Program-made: the position numbers and the translations under genes
Shown: positions 21,573 through 32,764 of the stretch, piece by piece
Layout of the letters: each line of letters starts with the position of its first letter
Position numbering within the stretch: position 1 is the first letter of the stretch
Notes under the pieces: generated by a model
Databases searched by the model: none
Told to the model about the DNA's origin: nothing
The model's input: the letters and a program-made list of their open reading frames with translations, nothing else
Source: Fragum whitleyi
Lineage: Eukaryota; Mollusca; Bivalvia; Cardiida; Cardiidae
Length of the DNA stretch: 64,000 nt
Reading direction: 5' to 3'
Assembly (NCBI GenBank): GCA_948146395.1
Contig: OX411556.1
Coordinates: 31,509,056-31,573,055 of the forward strand

Positions 21573-22011
21573 ACAGTTAACAAAATCGTGAAATTGACAA
21601 GATGAATGATTTTGGAATGATTTAGAAATGAAATTAAATGAGTGTATGGAGCGAGTTTTGAGTGAGCTTAATTGGAGGTAATCCAATATCGCAAATTTTG
21701 TTCAGGATGTACAAAATAAGCGATAATGATTACCTCCCTTTAGTAAAATATGCATACATGTTCTATAAATAGCTTCCTATTTCTCCAAGAACCTATTAGA
21801 CGCTGACAATTTGAATTATGTCAGTGAAATCGCTATTTTTCTCTATCTAAATTTATTTTGAATGACGTTGTTGATTCTATATTTTTCAATGGGTTTAAGA
21901 GTTTTTGAATAGCTTGAGTGAGTGTTTGAAATGAATGAATGGAGCGGTGAGTGATTGATTTAGAATGGTTTTGATTGCGATGAATGTCACTTTCACGACG
22001 TGACTAACTGT
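21573..22011 (+). repeat. R1 MITE, full length
   Basis: Begins ACAGTTAACAAAATCGTGA and ends TTCACGACGTGACTAACTGT, an inverted match. It contains ATTGGAGGTAATCCAATATC and TTACCTCCCTTTAGTAAAA. It follows directly on another R1 copy in the same orientation. Confidence 0.87.
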
Positions 22012-22185
22012 TCAAATTCGAACCAGCCTAAAAAATCGTAAATTTATTCTATCTAGATTAAGAAGAGATCGATTTGAATAATTTTGAAGGTTTTTTTAGC
22101 GAAATCGGGGCGTATTTAAATGGTGGGAGTATTCTGAATGATTAGCCGTGAGAAATACCCGATCATGCCTCGACTTACCATAATG

Positions 22186-22502
22186 CTAAAGTTAAAACAC
22201 CGTGAAATTGACTCGCATTCCGATCAAAACCATTCTAAGTCGTTTCATAAGCGCTCCAAAAATTCGTTCCAAACACTCACGCAAACATTAAAAAAAAAAC
22301 GCTCCAAAATTACCTAAGGTGTAATCGCATATAATAACAGATAATAAATTTAGCTAATTTTGTTCATTGTGAACAAAATTAGCTTTAATGGATTACCCCC
22401 CTTGAATTTCACTCAAAACTCGCTCTACACACTCATTCAATTTCATTCCAAAATCATTTCAAAATCATCCATCTTGTCAATTCCACGATGTTTTTAACTG
22501 TA
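22186..22502 (-). repeat. R1 MITE abutting exon 2 of kinase A
   Basis: Reverse copy: AAACACCGTGAAATTGACTC at the left, CATCTTGTCAATTCCACGAT at the right, shortened middle. It stops 28 bases before the exon 2 acceptor at 22531, so the branch point of that intron is probably inside or right at the edge of MITE sequence. Confidence 0.82.
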
Positions 22503-22530
22503 ATTTCATGACATGTTCTTTTTCTTTCAG

Positions 22531-23421
22531 TGTTCTCAGTATCATAGCAAAGAAATTGTCGGCAATATGTGTTCAACCTTGTGTGACCAACCTGTATTCA
22601 GCTTTCAAAGTTGCCATGGAAACAGGAGAGGAAAGAAAGTAATAATTATGACCTGTGAGGGCTGTATCGAACCCGGGAAGGTATCAACGGTAGTCTTAAA
22701 GATTGAATATGACATGAACAAATGGCATAAAGCCGTGACTACCAACTTGACCGGTCTTCCTACTCTTGGTGAAAAAAATTCGCGTTCAACAAAGGAAATA
22801 CAATTCCATACGAAGGAATATTATGACACTGAATTACTCGAGCAAAAAAATATCATCTCATTTATACTTGGTGAAAATTATACTCGATTAGTTAAAAGTT
22901 TGAACACTTCAAACGCTATAGACGTTGTTCTTAGAACTGCTGTAGGTTTAGGGAGTCAGGAAGAGTTTTTATCTTACAAAGTTTTAGGATCTAAGTCGTT
23001 CTTGCCAAAATTATACGGCGTTTGTGGACCAGCTTATGTCGTAGAATACACGCCATCTTTCAGTGCGCTGAATTATATTTATTTTACTGCCAAAAAGCCA
23101 GATATCTTACGCCTTAGTCTTGTAAACGCCCCGCCATGGCGAGATAGAGCAAAGGCTGCACTGAGTCTTCTTAAAATGGTACAAGTCGTTGAGGATAATT
23201 ACGAAACACCATTACAGATTTGTGACGTACAACCGCATAATTTCGGAGTGTCCGAAAGTGGTGAATCAGTGATGTTAGATTCGGATAGTCTTAAATTCGG
23301 ACAAGTTGTAAGAAGTGGTTCATGTGAAATAGATAAAGACTGTGCTTTCATAACCTGCTTAGGTAGATGTAATAAGACCACTTCTACGTGTGAAAAAGAG
23401 ATGGTGGTCAATAATTTACAG
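22531..23421 (+). CDS. DIPK1/FAM69-like kinase A, exon 2 (main domain)
   Basis: Codes residues 48-344 of a predicted 411-residue protein, between a TTTCTTTCAG acceptor and a CAG|GTATTA donor, phase 0 at both sides. A Cys-rich segment comes first (Cys 48, 61, 65, 75, 89, 92). A divergent kinase fold follows: V-V-L-K (Lys104, the likely ATP-binding lysine), a C-D-V-Q-P-H-N-F-G loop (Asp279, Asn284) in place of H-R-D-x-K-P-x-N, and L-D-S-D (Asp297/Asp299) in place of D-F-G. A Cys cluster near 312-334 closes it. This layout, plus the length, matches DIPK1/FAM69 (PIP49_C) proteins of the secretory pathway, whose substrates are poorly known. Four N-glycosylation sequons (N119, N163, N172, N328) fit a luminal location. 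Gln281 replaces the loop Lys kept in gene C. No canonical EF-hand loop is visible. Confidence 0.82.
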
Positions 23422-23557
23422 GTATTAATCAATTATGTTGCTTCTTTTTATCTTGAAGCAAATGCTTTAAGTTTGAGATCAGTAAAATACCTACACTCGG
23501 TAATTGCAAACAAGCATTTATTTTACTGTGTACGGGACTAAACTTTTCTGTTATACA

Positions 23558-23994
23558 ATTAATTACATCATGCTATTGACAATCATTTCGATCATGACCA
23601 TTCAAATTCATTCGCTCAACGCTCCAAACATTCATTCCAATCACTCACTCCAACCATTCAAAAGCGCTCCAAATTCACTGAAAATGATAAGATCAACAAC
23701 TGCATTTAAAACGAAAATCGGTAGAGAAAATCCACGATTTCACTGACATAGATCTAGTTGAATTTTGTAAGCGTATGATGAGTTTGTGAAGGCAGAGAAA
23801 GATTTTCATAGAATCCGTATGCATATTTTATTAAACGGAGGTAATAAATACCACCAATTGTGAAACACAATTGATGATATTGGCTTACCTCCTTTGAATG
23901 TCACTCAAAACCAGCTCCACACACTAATTTAATTTCATTCCAATTTCATTCCATAATCATTCATCTTGTCAATTTCACGATGTTCTTAACTATA
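23558..23994 (-). repeat. R1 MITE, near full length, intron 2 of kinase A
   Basis: ATTGACAATCATTTCGATCA at the left, GGAGGTAATAAATACC and CTTACCTCCTTTGAATG in the middle, CATCTTGTCAATTTCACGAT at the right. Confidence 0.82.
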
Positions 23995-23999
23995 CAAAT

Positions 24000-24397
24000 T
24001 AATAAAAATTAAAACAACAACATAAACAATGTTTGATAATTCGAGTACAACAATTCAATTATAGCCTGTTTCAAGGTTTTGGTAAGCTGCGATGTAGGTT
24101 GCGTAATTATTGACCTGGCAGGGCTCAGCCTTAACGTAAATAAACGGGTTAACCTTTCAATATTTTGGGTTATTTCATAGGTTAGTCGGTAACTATCGTT
24201 AACACTTGTGAATATCTATATTATAGAACCAAAATGATGATTTTAATGTGCTCAGGAAAAGTGAACAAATTTCATCGTTGGATTACCAAAATATTGTTAC
24301 GAGATTTTGGGTACCTACCGACGAATTAACGTTTCAAGTCATATGTGTCCCATGAAAATGACTAAATAAAGGTCACAATACTCGTGTTGCAAACCAC
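24000..24397. repeat. Dispersed repeat shared with intron 1 of kinase C
   Basis: About 24110-24330 (CTTTCAATATTTTGGGTTAT, TAGTCGGTAACTATCG, AAATATTGTTACGAGATTTT) matches about 52545-52680 and the flank of the hairpin at 53125. Type unknown. The first 100 bases hold nothing I recognise. Confidence 0.45.
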
Positions 24398-24490
24398 GGG
24401 AAGCCATGGGTGGATGCAACAGCCACTACGATATAACTTCAATAATGCTGAAAGCAGCCATATTAAACATACGAACAAACAAACAAATCC
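24398..24490 (+). repeat. SINE body/tail fragment
   Basis: CACTACGATATAACTTCAAT and GCTGAAAGCAGCCATATTAA are the body end of the SINE at 4357, with an ACAAACAAACAAA tail. Confidence 0.6.
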
Positions 24491-24752
24491 AATTTATTTT
24501 TAACCAAATGCAGTTTTTACGACATTTTGAAAAAGCAGTTTGGTCGAACTTTTCTTCCAAAATGAATAAGTAGAAGGCAGACTGCGAAAGGCAATGATTA
24601 GGCTGCTCGTCTTTGCAGACGTGTCTCGGTCTAAACTGTCTGCCAAAATTAGATGAACAGTAGAAATTTGTCGTATACAGTATAGAAAGGGTTAAAAGAA
24701 AAAAAAGAAAGCTTTAAAAGTTTTGATCAACTTCAAATTTTACTTTTTACAG

Positions 24753-24956
24753 GTAATTTGCCGAAGGTTGCTGGTTACCGATCATGAGATCTTCGGTCTT
24801 CTTCGGGCGCCACCGTCACACATACAGGATCAATTACGAAAGGTGCTCTATCGGTGTATGGATCCCGTACCAGCAGTCTACAAACTAGCCAGAAAAAATA
24901 AATCGGACAGACAAATACTCAAACAGTTAGAGACGATACTGCAGAGTAGCTTGTGA
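24753..24956 (+). CDS. DIPK1/FAM69-like kinase A, exon 3 (C-terminus)
   Basis: Sixty-seven codons plus TGA, after a TACTTTTTACAG acceptor. It encodes a helical C-terminal segment starting V-I-C and holding P-P-S-H-I-Q-D-Q-L-R-K-V-L-Y-R-C-M, equivalent to the C-terminal cap after the Cys cluster in FAM69 proteins. Exons of identical length occur in genes B and C. No clear AATAAA was found close behind the stop. Confidence 0.8.
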   Translation, partial: VICRRLLVTDHEIFGLLRAPPSHIQDQLRKVLYRCMDPVPAVYKLARKNKSDRQILKQLETILQSSL

Positions 24957-25364
24957 TTCCTAACCCTTATCATGCTGGATAAAACCATAGGTGTAACTAG
25001 GATTTAGAATTTTTTACGCACTCAGAAGGCATCCAATATTGAATATAGAGGGTAAATGCAATATGTGGAGTGTGAATGTCCTCCGTCCGCTCCCCTTTCC
25101 TGTTATTTAAGCATTGGTGAATAATCAAAACATCGTAATTACAGCCTGAAAAAGCTGTAGTTTTGATGTTATGATCATTCATCAACAAGATTTTTCGAAA
25201 GAGGATTTATTTGTATTAAGCTCTTGCGTAAGTGCGTAATAGTAGTAACGTCCTTCGATAAAGTCCTTTCGAGAAAAAATATTTAGGTATTCCACCCCTA
25301 ATGAATATTTTTTTTAGATCGGCATGATCTTTGCTCGGATGATATATTTTCTTGCTAGATTGCT
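24957..25364. repeat. Intergenic repeat shared with 60900-61160
   Basis: TTGGTGAATAATCAAA, GTTATGATCATTCATCAACAA and GTAACGTCCTTCGATA-like blocks have counterparts at 61010-61150. CTAACCCTTATCATGCTG at 24961 resembles the left end of the TTAA-type element at 27491. Confidence 0.5.
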
Positions 25365-25793
25365 ACAGTTAGTTACATCGTGAAATTGATATTCATATCA
25401 ACCAAACCCATTCGTAATCACTCACTCAGCGCTACATTCATTCAATCCAAACACTCGCTCAAACCATTCAAAAAACGCTCCAAAATAACTTACGTAGATA
25501 AAATAAACAACTTCATGCAAAATTGATAAGAAAAGAAAACATGGCGAATACACTGATATAATTGAAATTGTAAGCGTCTGATTGATTCTTGAAGAAATAT
25601 GAAGCTATTCGCAGACTTTGTATACATAATTTGTTAAAGGGAGGTAATACATATCGCTAATTTTGTTCAAATTAGCGATATCGGAATACCTCGGATTAAT
25701 TCACTCAAAACTCTCTCAACATACTCAATCAATTTCATTCCAAATTTATTCCAAAATCATTTATCTTGTCAATTTCACGATGTTGTTAACTGT
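25365..25793 (-). repeat. R1 MITE, full length with TA flanks
   Basis: Flanked by TA on both sides: GCTA-CAGTTAGTTACATCGTGA at the left and CAATTTCACGATGTTGTTAACTG-TA at the right (long strings abbreviated at the dash). Middle: AAAGGGAGGTAATACATATC. Confidence 0.88.
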
Positions 25794-25870
25794 AGTGGAG
25801 CATGTTGAAGAGCAATTTTCGTCATTGATTACCGCATAGCAGTTCTAAAATGTTGTAATAGTTTATAAAT

Positions 25871-26108
25871 GAGCCTGTGCGTGACATTTCCAACAATTTG
25901 AAATTTTCGTAAGGTGCAAACATTGAGAGGCGTAGAAAGCTACATACTGTAAATATAAAATAAACTGATGGTCTACAGATACTTGAAGACCTTTTATGTG
26001 TACTTAGCTCATTGTGAAGACTCTGGTCAGACTGTGCGAATGCACAGGCTAGTCAGAGTCTTTGCCTTGTGCATACTTGAAATTGTTGGAAATCTCACGC
26101 ACAGGCTC
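25871..26108. repeat. R6 MITE, full length
   Basis: Left GAGCCTGTGCGTGACATTTC, right GAAATCTCACGCACAGGCTC, with internal hairpin AAGACTCTGGTCAGACTGTG / CACAGGCTAGTCAGAGTCTT. The best-preserved R6 copy here. Confidence 0.85.
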
Positions 26109-26772
26109 AAATTGTATAGGCACTTACGATATTTCATTACTGCTACGACGATGACACGGAAATATAATTTGGTTAAACCGATAAACGACGAAGTCTTCCG
26201 GAGTTTCCCGATATCGAGCCTTTTTCAACATTTTTCATTAGGAGTTGACTACCTTAAAATCAAAGTGCTATAAACAACACTGTAATTAATTAATGTTAAT
26301 ATTTTCGCTCTATCCGTTCTTTAACACGAGGGGTGATGGAGGCTGTTCAATAGTAAGAAAATGTCAACATATAAAGTAAAAACGCGTGGTTTTATACTAA
26401 ACTTTTGACAGATGAAATGTCCATTATTCCTTATTTGGACATGCTAATTAGCATATCGACGGTCATGTCATCTTAAACTTAAATAGCACGTGATATTTAC
26501 CGTTATTACTCACCTTTTCATCAAGTTTTCCTCGTGAAATTCGCAACTACTTCGTCTTAACATGTAAATATAGGGTTCATCTCAGAATGAATAAAATCAA
26601 TAATCAATTATCTGGTCAAACAGTTTCTGAAGAAAAAGAGAATATACACAGATTTGATATCCATCGGTAGCAAAAATCTTAGACAAACTTAATTATATTA
26701 AAAAAAAGTCGATTTTATAGTAATACAGTTCACTTAAAGTCTTACTCTTTTGACTCGGCCCCTATGCAAATC
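26109..26772. other. No gene recognised
   Basis: Intergenic between the convergent genes A and B. No domain-bearing frame or clear repeat. Confidence 0.35.
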
Positions 26773-27076
26773 AGTATAGGTAGATTTTGCGCGGTGAGCC
26801 GTGAAATCAACTTTTTACTGTTAGATTCTCGTGCCATCTGTCCGAAATAGATATAACAGGTTTAAATAGCGCATTAAGAAAGTTTACAATTTACCTTGAA
26901 AACCAACGTCAATGCTTGTCTTAAAACGTAAGGTTCACTCAAACATGTACTTTTATAACTGCAGTGGAGGGGTCAGGTTAAATTCCTATAATTTGCTTTT
27001 TAATCATACCCGATTTACCTATGAGAATAGACTCGGCGCCTACGTCAGAGCTCAGTTTACAAAATACACCTATACT
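26773..27076. repeat. R9 MITE, copy 2
   Basis: Ends AGTATAGGTAGATTTT and AAAATACACCTATACT are inverted repeats. Interior matches 12577-12877. Confidence 0.78.
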
Positions 27077-27490
27077 ATTTTTGGTTATACAATTCGTTGT
27101 TCCGTTTAATACATTAACAAGTAGGTATAAAATGCTGAAAGTTAACATGTAGACGGACGGACAAAATCGTTATCTTACATTCAAATATTCTGAAAAACAA
27201 AATTCGTGATGGTATTAGCTGGAAAAATGATATGAAAAGAAAAATATGAGTTTCATTAATTATTTTCTGAGATTTTCGGCAAAATGTTGGTCCATATAGA
27301 AGTCAAACGGACTATACATTCGACAAAACAGATCATTTAAATGTTAAACGTTATTCCTTGTTTTACTAATTTAAAATCTATTAAAAACTTTAACTCTAAG
27401 GTTTGCTTGTTTATTATTTTGTCAAATTCAACTTTAAACCTTTCCTTGTAATGAAGATGATACAATCTTCATCTCCAGTTTCATACTTAA

Positions 27491-27736
27491 CCCTTGTCAT
27501 GCTGAAGTCGGAATATTCCTGCTTTGGCAGGAGCTATAGACAAACATCAGCTTGCACATACATGTATGTGCAGTCTGATATATGTCTATATTACATGTAT
27601 TTCCCTTTTTGAAACCAAAAAAAGCTTAAAAATCTAATTTTCGAAATGAATACCAACTCACATAAAGTGCATGCAGTGCTATTAGCACTTTGATTTTGTA
27701 GCATTTTGCCATGGTTTTTATTTAGCATGACAAGGG
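27491..27736. mobile_element. TTAA-flanked (piggyBac-like) MITE
   Basis: CCCTTGTCATGCT at the left and AGCATGACAAGGG at the right are perfect inverted termini. The left flank is TTAA (27487-27490) and the right flank TTCA, one base off. CCC...GGG ends with TTAA targets are the piggyBac pattern. The 246-bp interior has no transposase. Confidence 0.7.
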
Positions 27737-27839
27737 TTCAGAGTAACAATTGGCAAGGTTAGGATATTGCTGTTTCAGACTTGAATAAAAGCAAATGCGC
27801 ACTTAGTTTTTTTATACGGGAAAAAGTATTTTTCTTTAA

Positions 27840-28092
27840 CGATTTTCAGTGGTTCATCGAGAAAAACGGAAGATTATCACTAGATAATTTCACCGTAAAA
27901 ACAGAGAAATTAAAAAGAATATTACCCTGTTTTCACTCTATTTGATGATTTCTGATCGGAGACCAATAAACACATCTTAATGACGTCATGATGACGCTGC
28001 CTATAAATCACGTGAAAAATGACGCGTTTTGATTAAATGTTCCAAAATTTCACATTCCAATGTATTTTTGTATTAAAGAAATATAATTATCG

Positions 28093-28123
<31 letters not shown>

Positions 28124-28280
28124 TTTTTTTTTTTGTTTTGTTTTTGTTTTCTTTTGTCTTTTAGTTTTCGTGCAAGATCGATTCATCATTCATTGAGTGA
28201 ACAACAAAAGCAATACTTTCAGGAGTGACAGAGCCACGAATGAAAATTATAGCTATTGTTGTTCACTCAAAAAAGTACCA
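27840..28280. repeat. R2 fold-back copy with embedded poly-T
   Basis: TTCAGTGGTTCATCGAGAAAA and ATGACGTCATGATGACG match the R2 copy at 900. A (GT)n/(T)n run (28095-28135) lies inside. GTTGTTCACTCAA at 28257 is the terminal landmark. Confidence 0.65.
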
Positions 28281-28365
28281 GAGTAAATGGATTTTTAACT
28301 TTCAAAAATGAATATGCAATTAATCAAAGAAAAAAAAGTCATAAGTAGAATTATTTTGATCATTG

Positions 28366-28757
28366 AACATCGTTAAAATTACAATCATTCTGATCAAAGC
28401 GATTCAACGATACTCGCTCAGCGCTCCAATCATTAATCTCAGACACTCACTCCAATCCCTCAAAAACGCTTCGAAATTATTCAAAATGATCAACGTTCAA
28501 AATAAAATCGATCAAACAATTACAAGATCTTTTTAAGCACCTTATATGTCCGCGAAGACATAAAATCGGAAAATACGAACATTTTAAAAAGCAAGGTATA
28601 GTTAACAACATCGTGAAGTTATCAGGTGAATAATTTTGGAATTCTTTTGGAATGGATTTGAATTAGTGGGAGGAGGGAACTCTGAGGGAAATTAAATGAG
28701 GTATCGTTGAATGGCTTTTATCAGAATGATAGTCAAATTTACGATGTTGTTTACTGT
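28366..28757. repeat. Two partial R1 MITEs in opposite orientation
   Basis: A reverse fragment (28366-28510) is followed by AGTTAACAACATCGTGAAG at 28600 starting a forward, shortened copy that ends ACGATGTTGTTTACTGT. Confidence 0.65.
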
Positions 28758-28759
28758 TC

Positions 28760-29092
28760 AAAACATTTTTACCAATTATTTTTTTGAAGATGACAAAAAT
28801 TAACGATGTTTATTACCTCCCTTAAATAAAAAATGCATAAAAGTTTTATAAATTGCTTCCTATTTCTTCAAAAACAACCAGACGCGTATAATTTCAATAA
28901 TGCCAGTGCGATCGCAATTTTTTTCTAGGTACAATTTATGTGAATGTAATTGTTGATCTTACATTTTAGTGATATTTTTAGCGTTTTTGAATGGTTTGAG
29001 TGATTGTTCGGAATGAATGAATGGATCACTGAGTGAGCGATTAGGAATAATTTTCATTGATAGGATGTCAATTTCACGATATAACTAACTGT
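28760..29092 (+). repeat. R1 MITE, left part lost
   Basis: TTATTACCTCCCTTAAATAA, AAACAACCAGACGCGTATAAT and the right end GTCAATTTCACGATATAACT. Confidence 0.75.
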
Positions 29093-29630
29093 TATAAGAA
29101 ATCGCTAATTTTGTTCATCTTGTTCATCGCACTCCGTTAAATTCAAATGTAAATTTCACTATATTTCTAACTGTACAATGTATTCATCTTAATTTTGTGC
29201 ATTTTCTGTTTTTTTTTTTTTTTTTTTTCATTTTCTTATCAAGATTCAAATTGAAAAGGAAACCTTTTTACAAAAGAAAGGGTTCGACAACACGAAATTG
29301 ATTGATGGGTATTGCTATATTTGACTTTGACCGTCCTTTTGTTGACGCTATTGAAAAATTACGTCATTTGATTTGGTCATTTGTCCAGCCTTTTACTATT
29401 TCAAATAAAACTGACGGTTAAAGCTATTATACTAGCAATGTCATCTCCAAATTTAATCGGAAACACTTAACTTTTAAAGATGTATGACCCATACGCAATA
29501 AAGAAGCCATCTGAGATGTCCCTAAAGTGATGACCATGGTCAGAACACGTACGCCGATCATAATCGACACTTTTCGTAATAAATATTTTTTTCTTAATCT
29601 TGAACAATTCTTCTTGGTCAAGCTTTTGCC
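29093..29630. other. No gene recognised
   Basis: Includes a poly-T run (about 29211-29228). The minus-strand 79-codon frame at 29427-29666 has no recognisable domain. Confidence 0.35.
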
Positions 29631-29751
29631 ATCGTGAGATTGACATTCATTTTGATCACAATTCAAAACTCACCCATCCCAGTCAATCAATTCCATTAAA
29701 AAACGTTCACAAATCACTCTCCTTGTCTGTTTCACGAGGCTGCTAACTGTT
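29631..29751 (-). repeat. R1 MITE, both ends with deleted middle
   Basis: CATCGTGAGATTGACATTCA at the left and GTCTGTTTCACGAGGCTGCT at the right, only about 120 bases apart. Confidence 0.65.
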
Positions 29752-30587
29752 TATATCCTGGCACTAGCTATGAATATTGCATGATAAAAGGGGGTATGAT
29801 AATTTTGATAAACATGTTGATATCAGGCTACTTGACAACGTGACAGCTTTATCATGTCACTTGTTCATGTGACCTGCCGGATCTGCTTTTGCAGCTGTTA
29901 TTTTTTTCTTTTTAATTTGGGTGTCGATTTATGTTAAAAATATTTCACTCGATTTTTTATCTTTTAAAATCAAATCGCGACAACATCAATGACGTAGTAC
30001 ATGACTAAGATCTCGGACATTAAGCTGTACTACTTTATTACGCCGTATAACCCATCTCTTTTCTGGATGCTCCTTTCTCGTTTTCTCAAGATCCGACTTC
30101 AAGCGTGCACTTTCTTCCCGTTGTTTTTTGTTAGGTCTCTAGATATACCGACACTAGAAAAACTCTCAACGTGTCTCAGCTTGTATGAATTTCTGGGGAT
30201 TTCACCTCTTTTTGTTCCGTCCTGAATGATGACCTTAATTGGACGTATTATGGAATGTTTCTCATTGTAATTACCTAACCTTGTGATGTTTTCAATAGCT
30301 ATGCCTTCAATATGAAGCGATACAAGGACATCACTTAACAACTCCTGATCCTTTTCCTTCAGATTACCTCCAGTATCCTCCTTTACATTAAAGAAAATTA
30401 GGTTCTGGGCCCTTACATTCTCTTTGTGTTTATCAAGAAGAACTTCACTGATTTTGTCACTGCACGAGATAAGTTCCTACGCATTGCCCGTTGAAATTAT
30501 TCATCTCAAGTCAGCAACCATCTATTCTCTATATAATTATTTTAACTAATGTTGAAATCCTGGTGAGGCATCGAGGACTAGTCGCCT
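29752..30587. other. No gene recognised
   Basis: Overlapping short frames on both strands (for example 30001-30225 and 30099-30341) carry no recognisable domain. A highly decayed coding relic cannot be excluded by eye. Confidence 0.35.
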
Positions 30588-30890
30588 ACAGTTAAAACAT
30601 GGTGAAATTGTTTATCCATTTAATCTAAGTAGTCACTCAAACCTTCCAGAAGCGCATTCGAAAATAATTTGAAAATTCTTGATATTTTTCTTCACAATTT
30701 CATTTCGATGAAAATATTGTATTTCCTTCCTTTATAGAAAACTTTTTATAGAAAAGTACGTAGACCATTTTGAAATCCAATAAAACAAAAAGCATTTATG
30801 CAAAGTTGATGAAGATATTGTTTTTCCTCCCTTTTATTTCATCCAATTAGAGGAAATTGGCGAGATTTATTACCTCTCCTTAAGTTTTTA
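30588..30890 (-). repeat. R1 MITE, left part (split copy)
   Basis: ACAGTTAAAACATGGTGAAAT at the start and TTACCTCTCCTTAAG at the end. The remaining terminus, CTTGTCAATCTAACGATG, lies at 32523-32551 after the inserted H element. Confidence 0.75.
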
Positions 30891-32475
30891 AAACAGGAGG
30901 ACCATGATGGTCCTAGATCGCTTAACCTCGTCTCTTTGACCCCTCGGACATCACATTAATTAAATAGGCAGATGTCATAAAGGAGATAATTTCTACATAA
31001 GATCAATACCATGGAATGTTTTCAGCAAAGAGCAAGACAGATATGCCTTTTTACTCTTTGATTCTATGTAAAACGGCATGCACCCGGGTGAAGCCCAAAT
31101 GTAACCCAAGGGTCTTGATATGAACAAACTTGGTAGAGGTCCATTAGATGATGCTACAAAATAATATGAAAGCTGTCTTCCTTCTGGTTTCTGAAGGTTT
31201 TCCTATTTTAACCCATCGTGCTCAGATGAGCTAAACGGGTTGCGTCCGGAAGGAGCCCAAATATGACCCCAGGGTCTAGATATGAACAAACATGGTAGGG
31301 GCACACAAGATGATGCTACATACCCAATATGAAAGCTGTCTGCCATCTGGTTTCAGAAAAGAAGATCTAAAAAAAGATTTTTGCTCTTTGATTCTAAGTA
31401 AAAAGGGTTGCGCCCGAGTTGAGCCCAAATATGATCCTAGGGTCTTAATACGAACAAACTTGGTAGAGGTCCAGTAGATGATGCTACATAACAAATATGA
31501 ACGCTGTATGCCTTCTGGTTTCAGTGAAGAAGATTTTTGAAGGTTTTCCTATTTTAACCCATCGTGCTCAGATGAGCTAAACGGGTTGCGTCCGGAAGGA
31601 GCCCAAATATGACCCCAGGGTCTAGATATGAACAAACATGGTAGGGGCACACAAGATGATGCTACATACCCAATATGAAAGCTGTCTGCCATCTGGTTTC
31701 AGAAAAGAAGATCTAAAAAAAGATTTTTTCTCTTTGATTCTAAGTAAAAAGGGTTGCGCCCGGGTGGAGCCTAAATATGATCCTACGGTCTTAATATGAA
31801 CAAACTTGGTAGAGGTCCAGTAGATGATGCTACATAACAAATATGAACGCTGTATACCTTCTGGTTTCAGTGAAGAAGATTTTTGAAGATTATTACGCTT
31901 CGTGCTCAGATGAGCTAAAAGGGATGCGCCCGGGCAAAGCCCAAATATGACCCAAGGGTCTTAATAAGACAAACTTGGTAGATGCCCACTAGGTGATGCT
32001 ACATACCCAATATGAAAGTTGTCCGCCATCTGGTTTCAGAGAAGAAGACTTTTTTACGATTTTCGCTCTATGTAAAAGGGTTTCACCAGGGTAGAGCCCA
32101 AATATGATCCCAGGGTCTTGATATGAACAAACTTGGTAGAGATCCACTAGATGATGCTACATGCCAAATATGAATGATGTCTGCCTTCTGGTTTCAGAGA
32201 AGATTATTGAAGATTTTCGTATTTTCACCCTTTTTGTTATGGGTTAAGGGAAAGTTAAGGTTGGATTTGGTTTATTTGAACAACCTTGGTAGAGCTATAC
32301 CCAAGGAACATCCCTGCCAATTTTCATCAAGATTGGCCCGCTGGTTAAGGAGAAGAAGATGTTTAAAGAAATTATGGACGAGGCACGACGAACGACGGAC
32401 GACTGACGCCGGACGCCGGACATTGTATGATCGCAATAACTGACCTTGAGTACTTCGTGCTCAGGTGAGCTAAAA
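30891..32475 (+). mobile_element. Helitron-like/pearl-like element (family H), copy 2, inside R1
   Basis: Begins AACAGGAGGACCATGATGG and ends in a hairpin (TTGAGTACTTCGTGCTCAG) plus GTGAGCTAAAA. The body is a tandem array of units of about 170 bases sharing GGTCTTGATATGAACAAACT, GATGATGCTACAT and TTCTGGTTTCAG. Two adjacent 346-base blocks (about 31190-31535 and 31536-31881) are nearly identical, indicating recent expansion. No protein is encoded. It is inserted in an R1 copy (30588-30890 and 32476-32551). Confidence 0.68.
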
Positions 32476-32551
32476 ACCTCGCTTCTCCAAATTATTCAAT
32501 TCCATTCCGAAAAATCACTAAACTTGTCAATCTAACGATGTTATCAACTGT
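32476..32551 (-). repeat. R1 MITE, right part (split copy)
   Basis: CCTCGCTTCTCC, then CTTGTCAATCTAACGATGTT and an ACTGTA end. It completes the copy begun at 30588. Confidence 0.75.
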
Positions 32552-32764
32552 ACGTTTCCGGACTCACATTACTGAAATTCGATTTTCTAGAAAATCATGG
32601 TACTGTGACCATCGATTTAATGGGTCAGTATAGTTATTATAACCACAACCATAAAACGAGGGTAATTATCCAGATGGGAGAACGTAGTGCTGAATAATTG
32701 TGTCCGCGTTTCTTTTTCATCAATAATCTTCCAAGGATAGCGGGGCGAAGTATAGCGAAGTCCT

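Noticed and set aside
22513..22530. Start Met of the kinase A frame at 22513
   Set aside because: The bases are the polypyrimidine tract and acceptor; the real start is in exon 1 with the signal anchor.
28037..28228. 63-codon frame with poly-Phe
   Set aside because: Generated by the poly-T run in an R2 repeat.
31276..31840. Paired 72-codon minus-strand frames repeated 346 bases apart
   Set aside because: The similarity comes from the tandem duplication of an H element core; no coding signature and frames are lost in other units.
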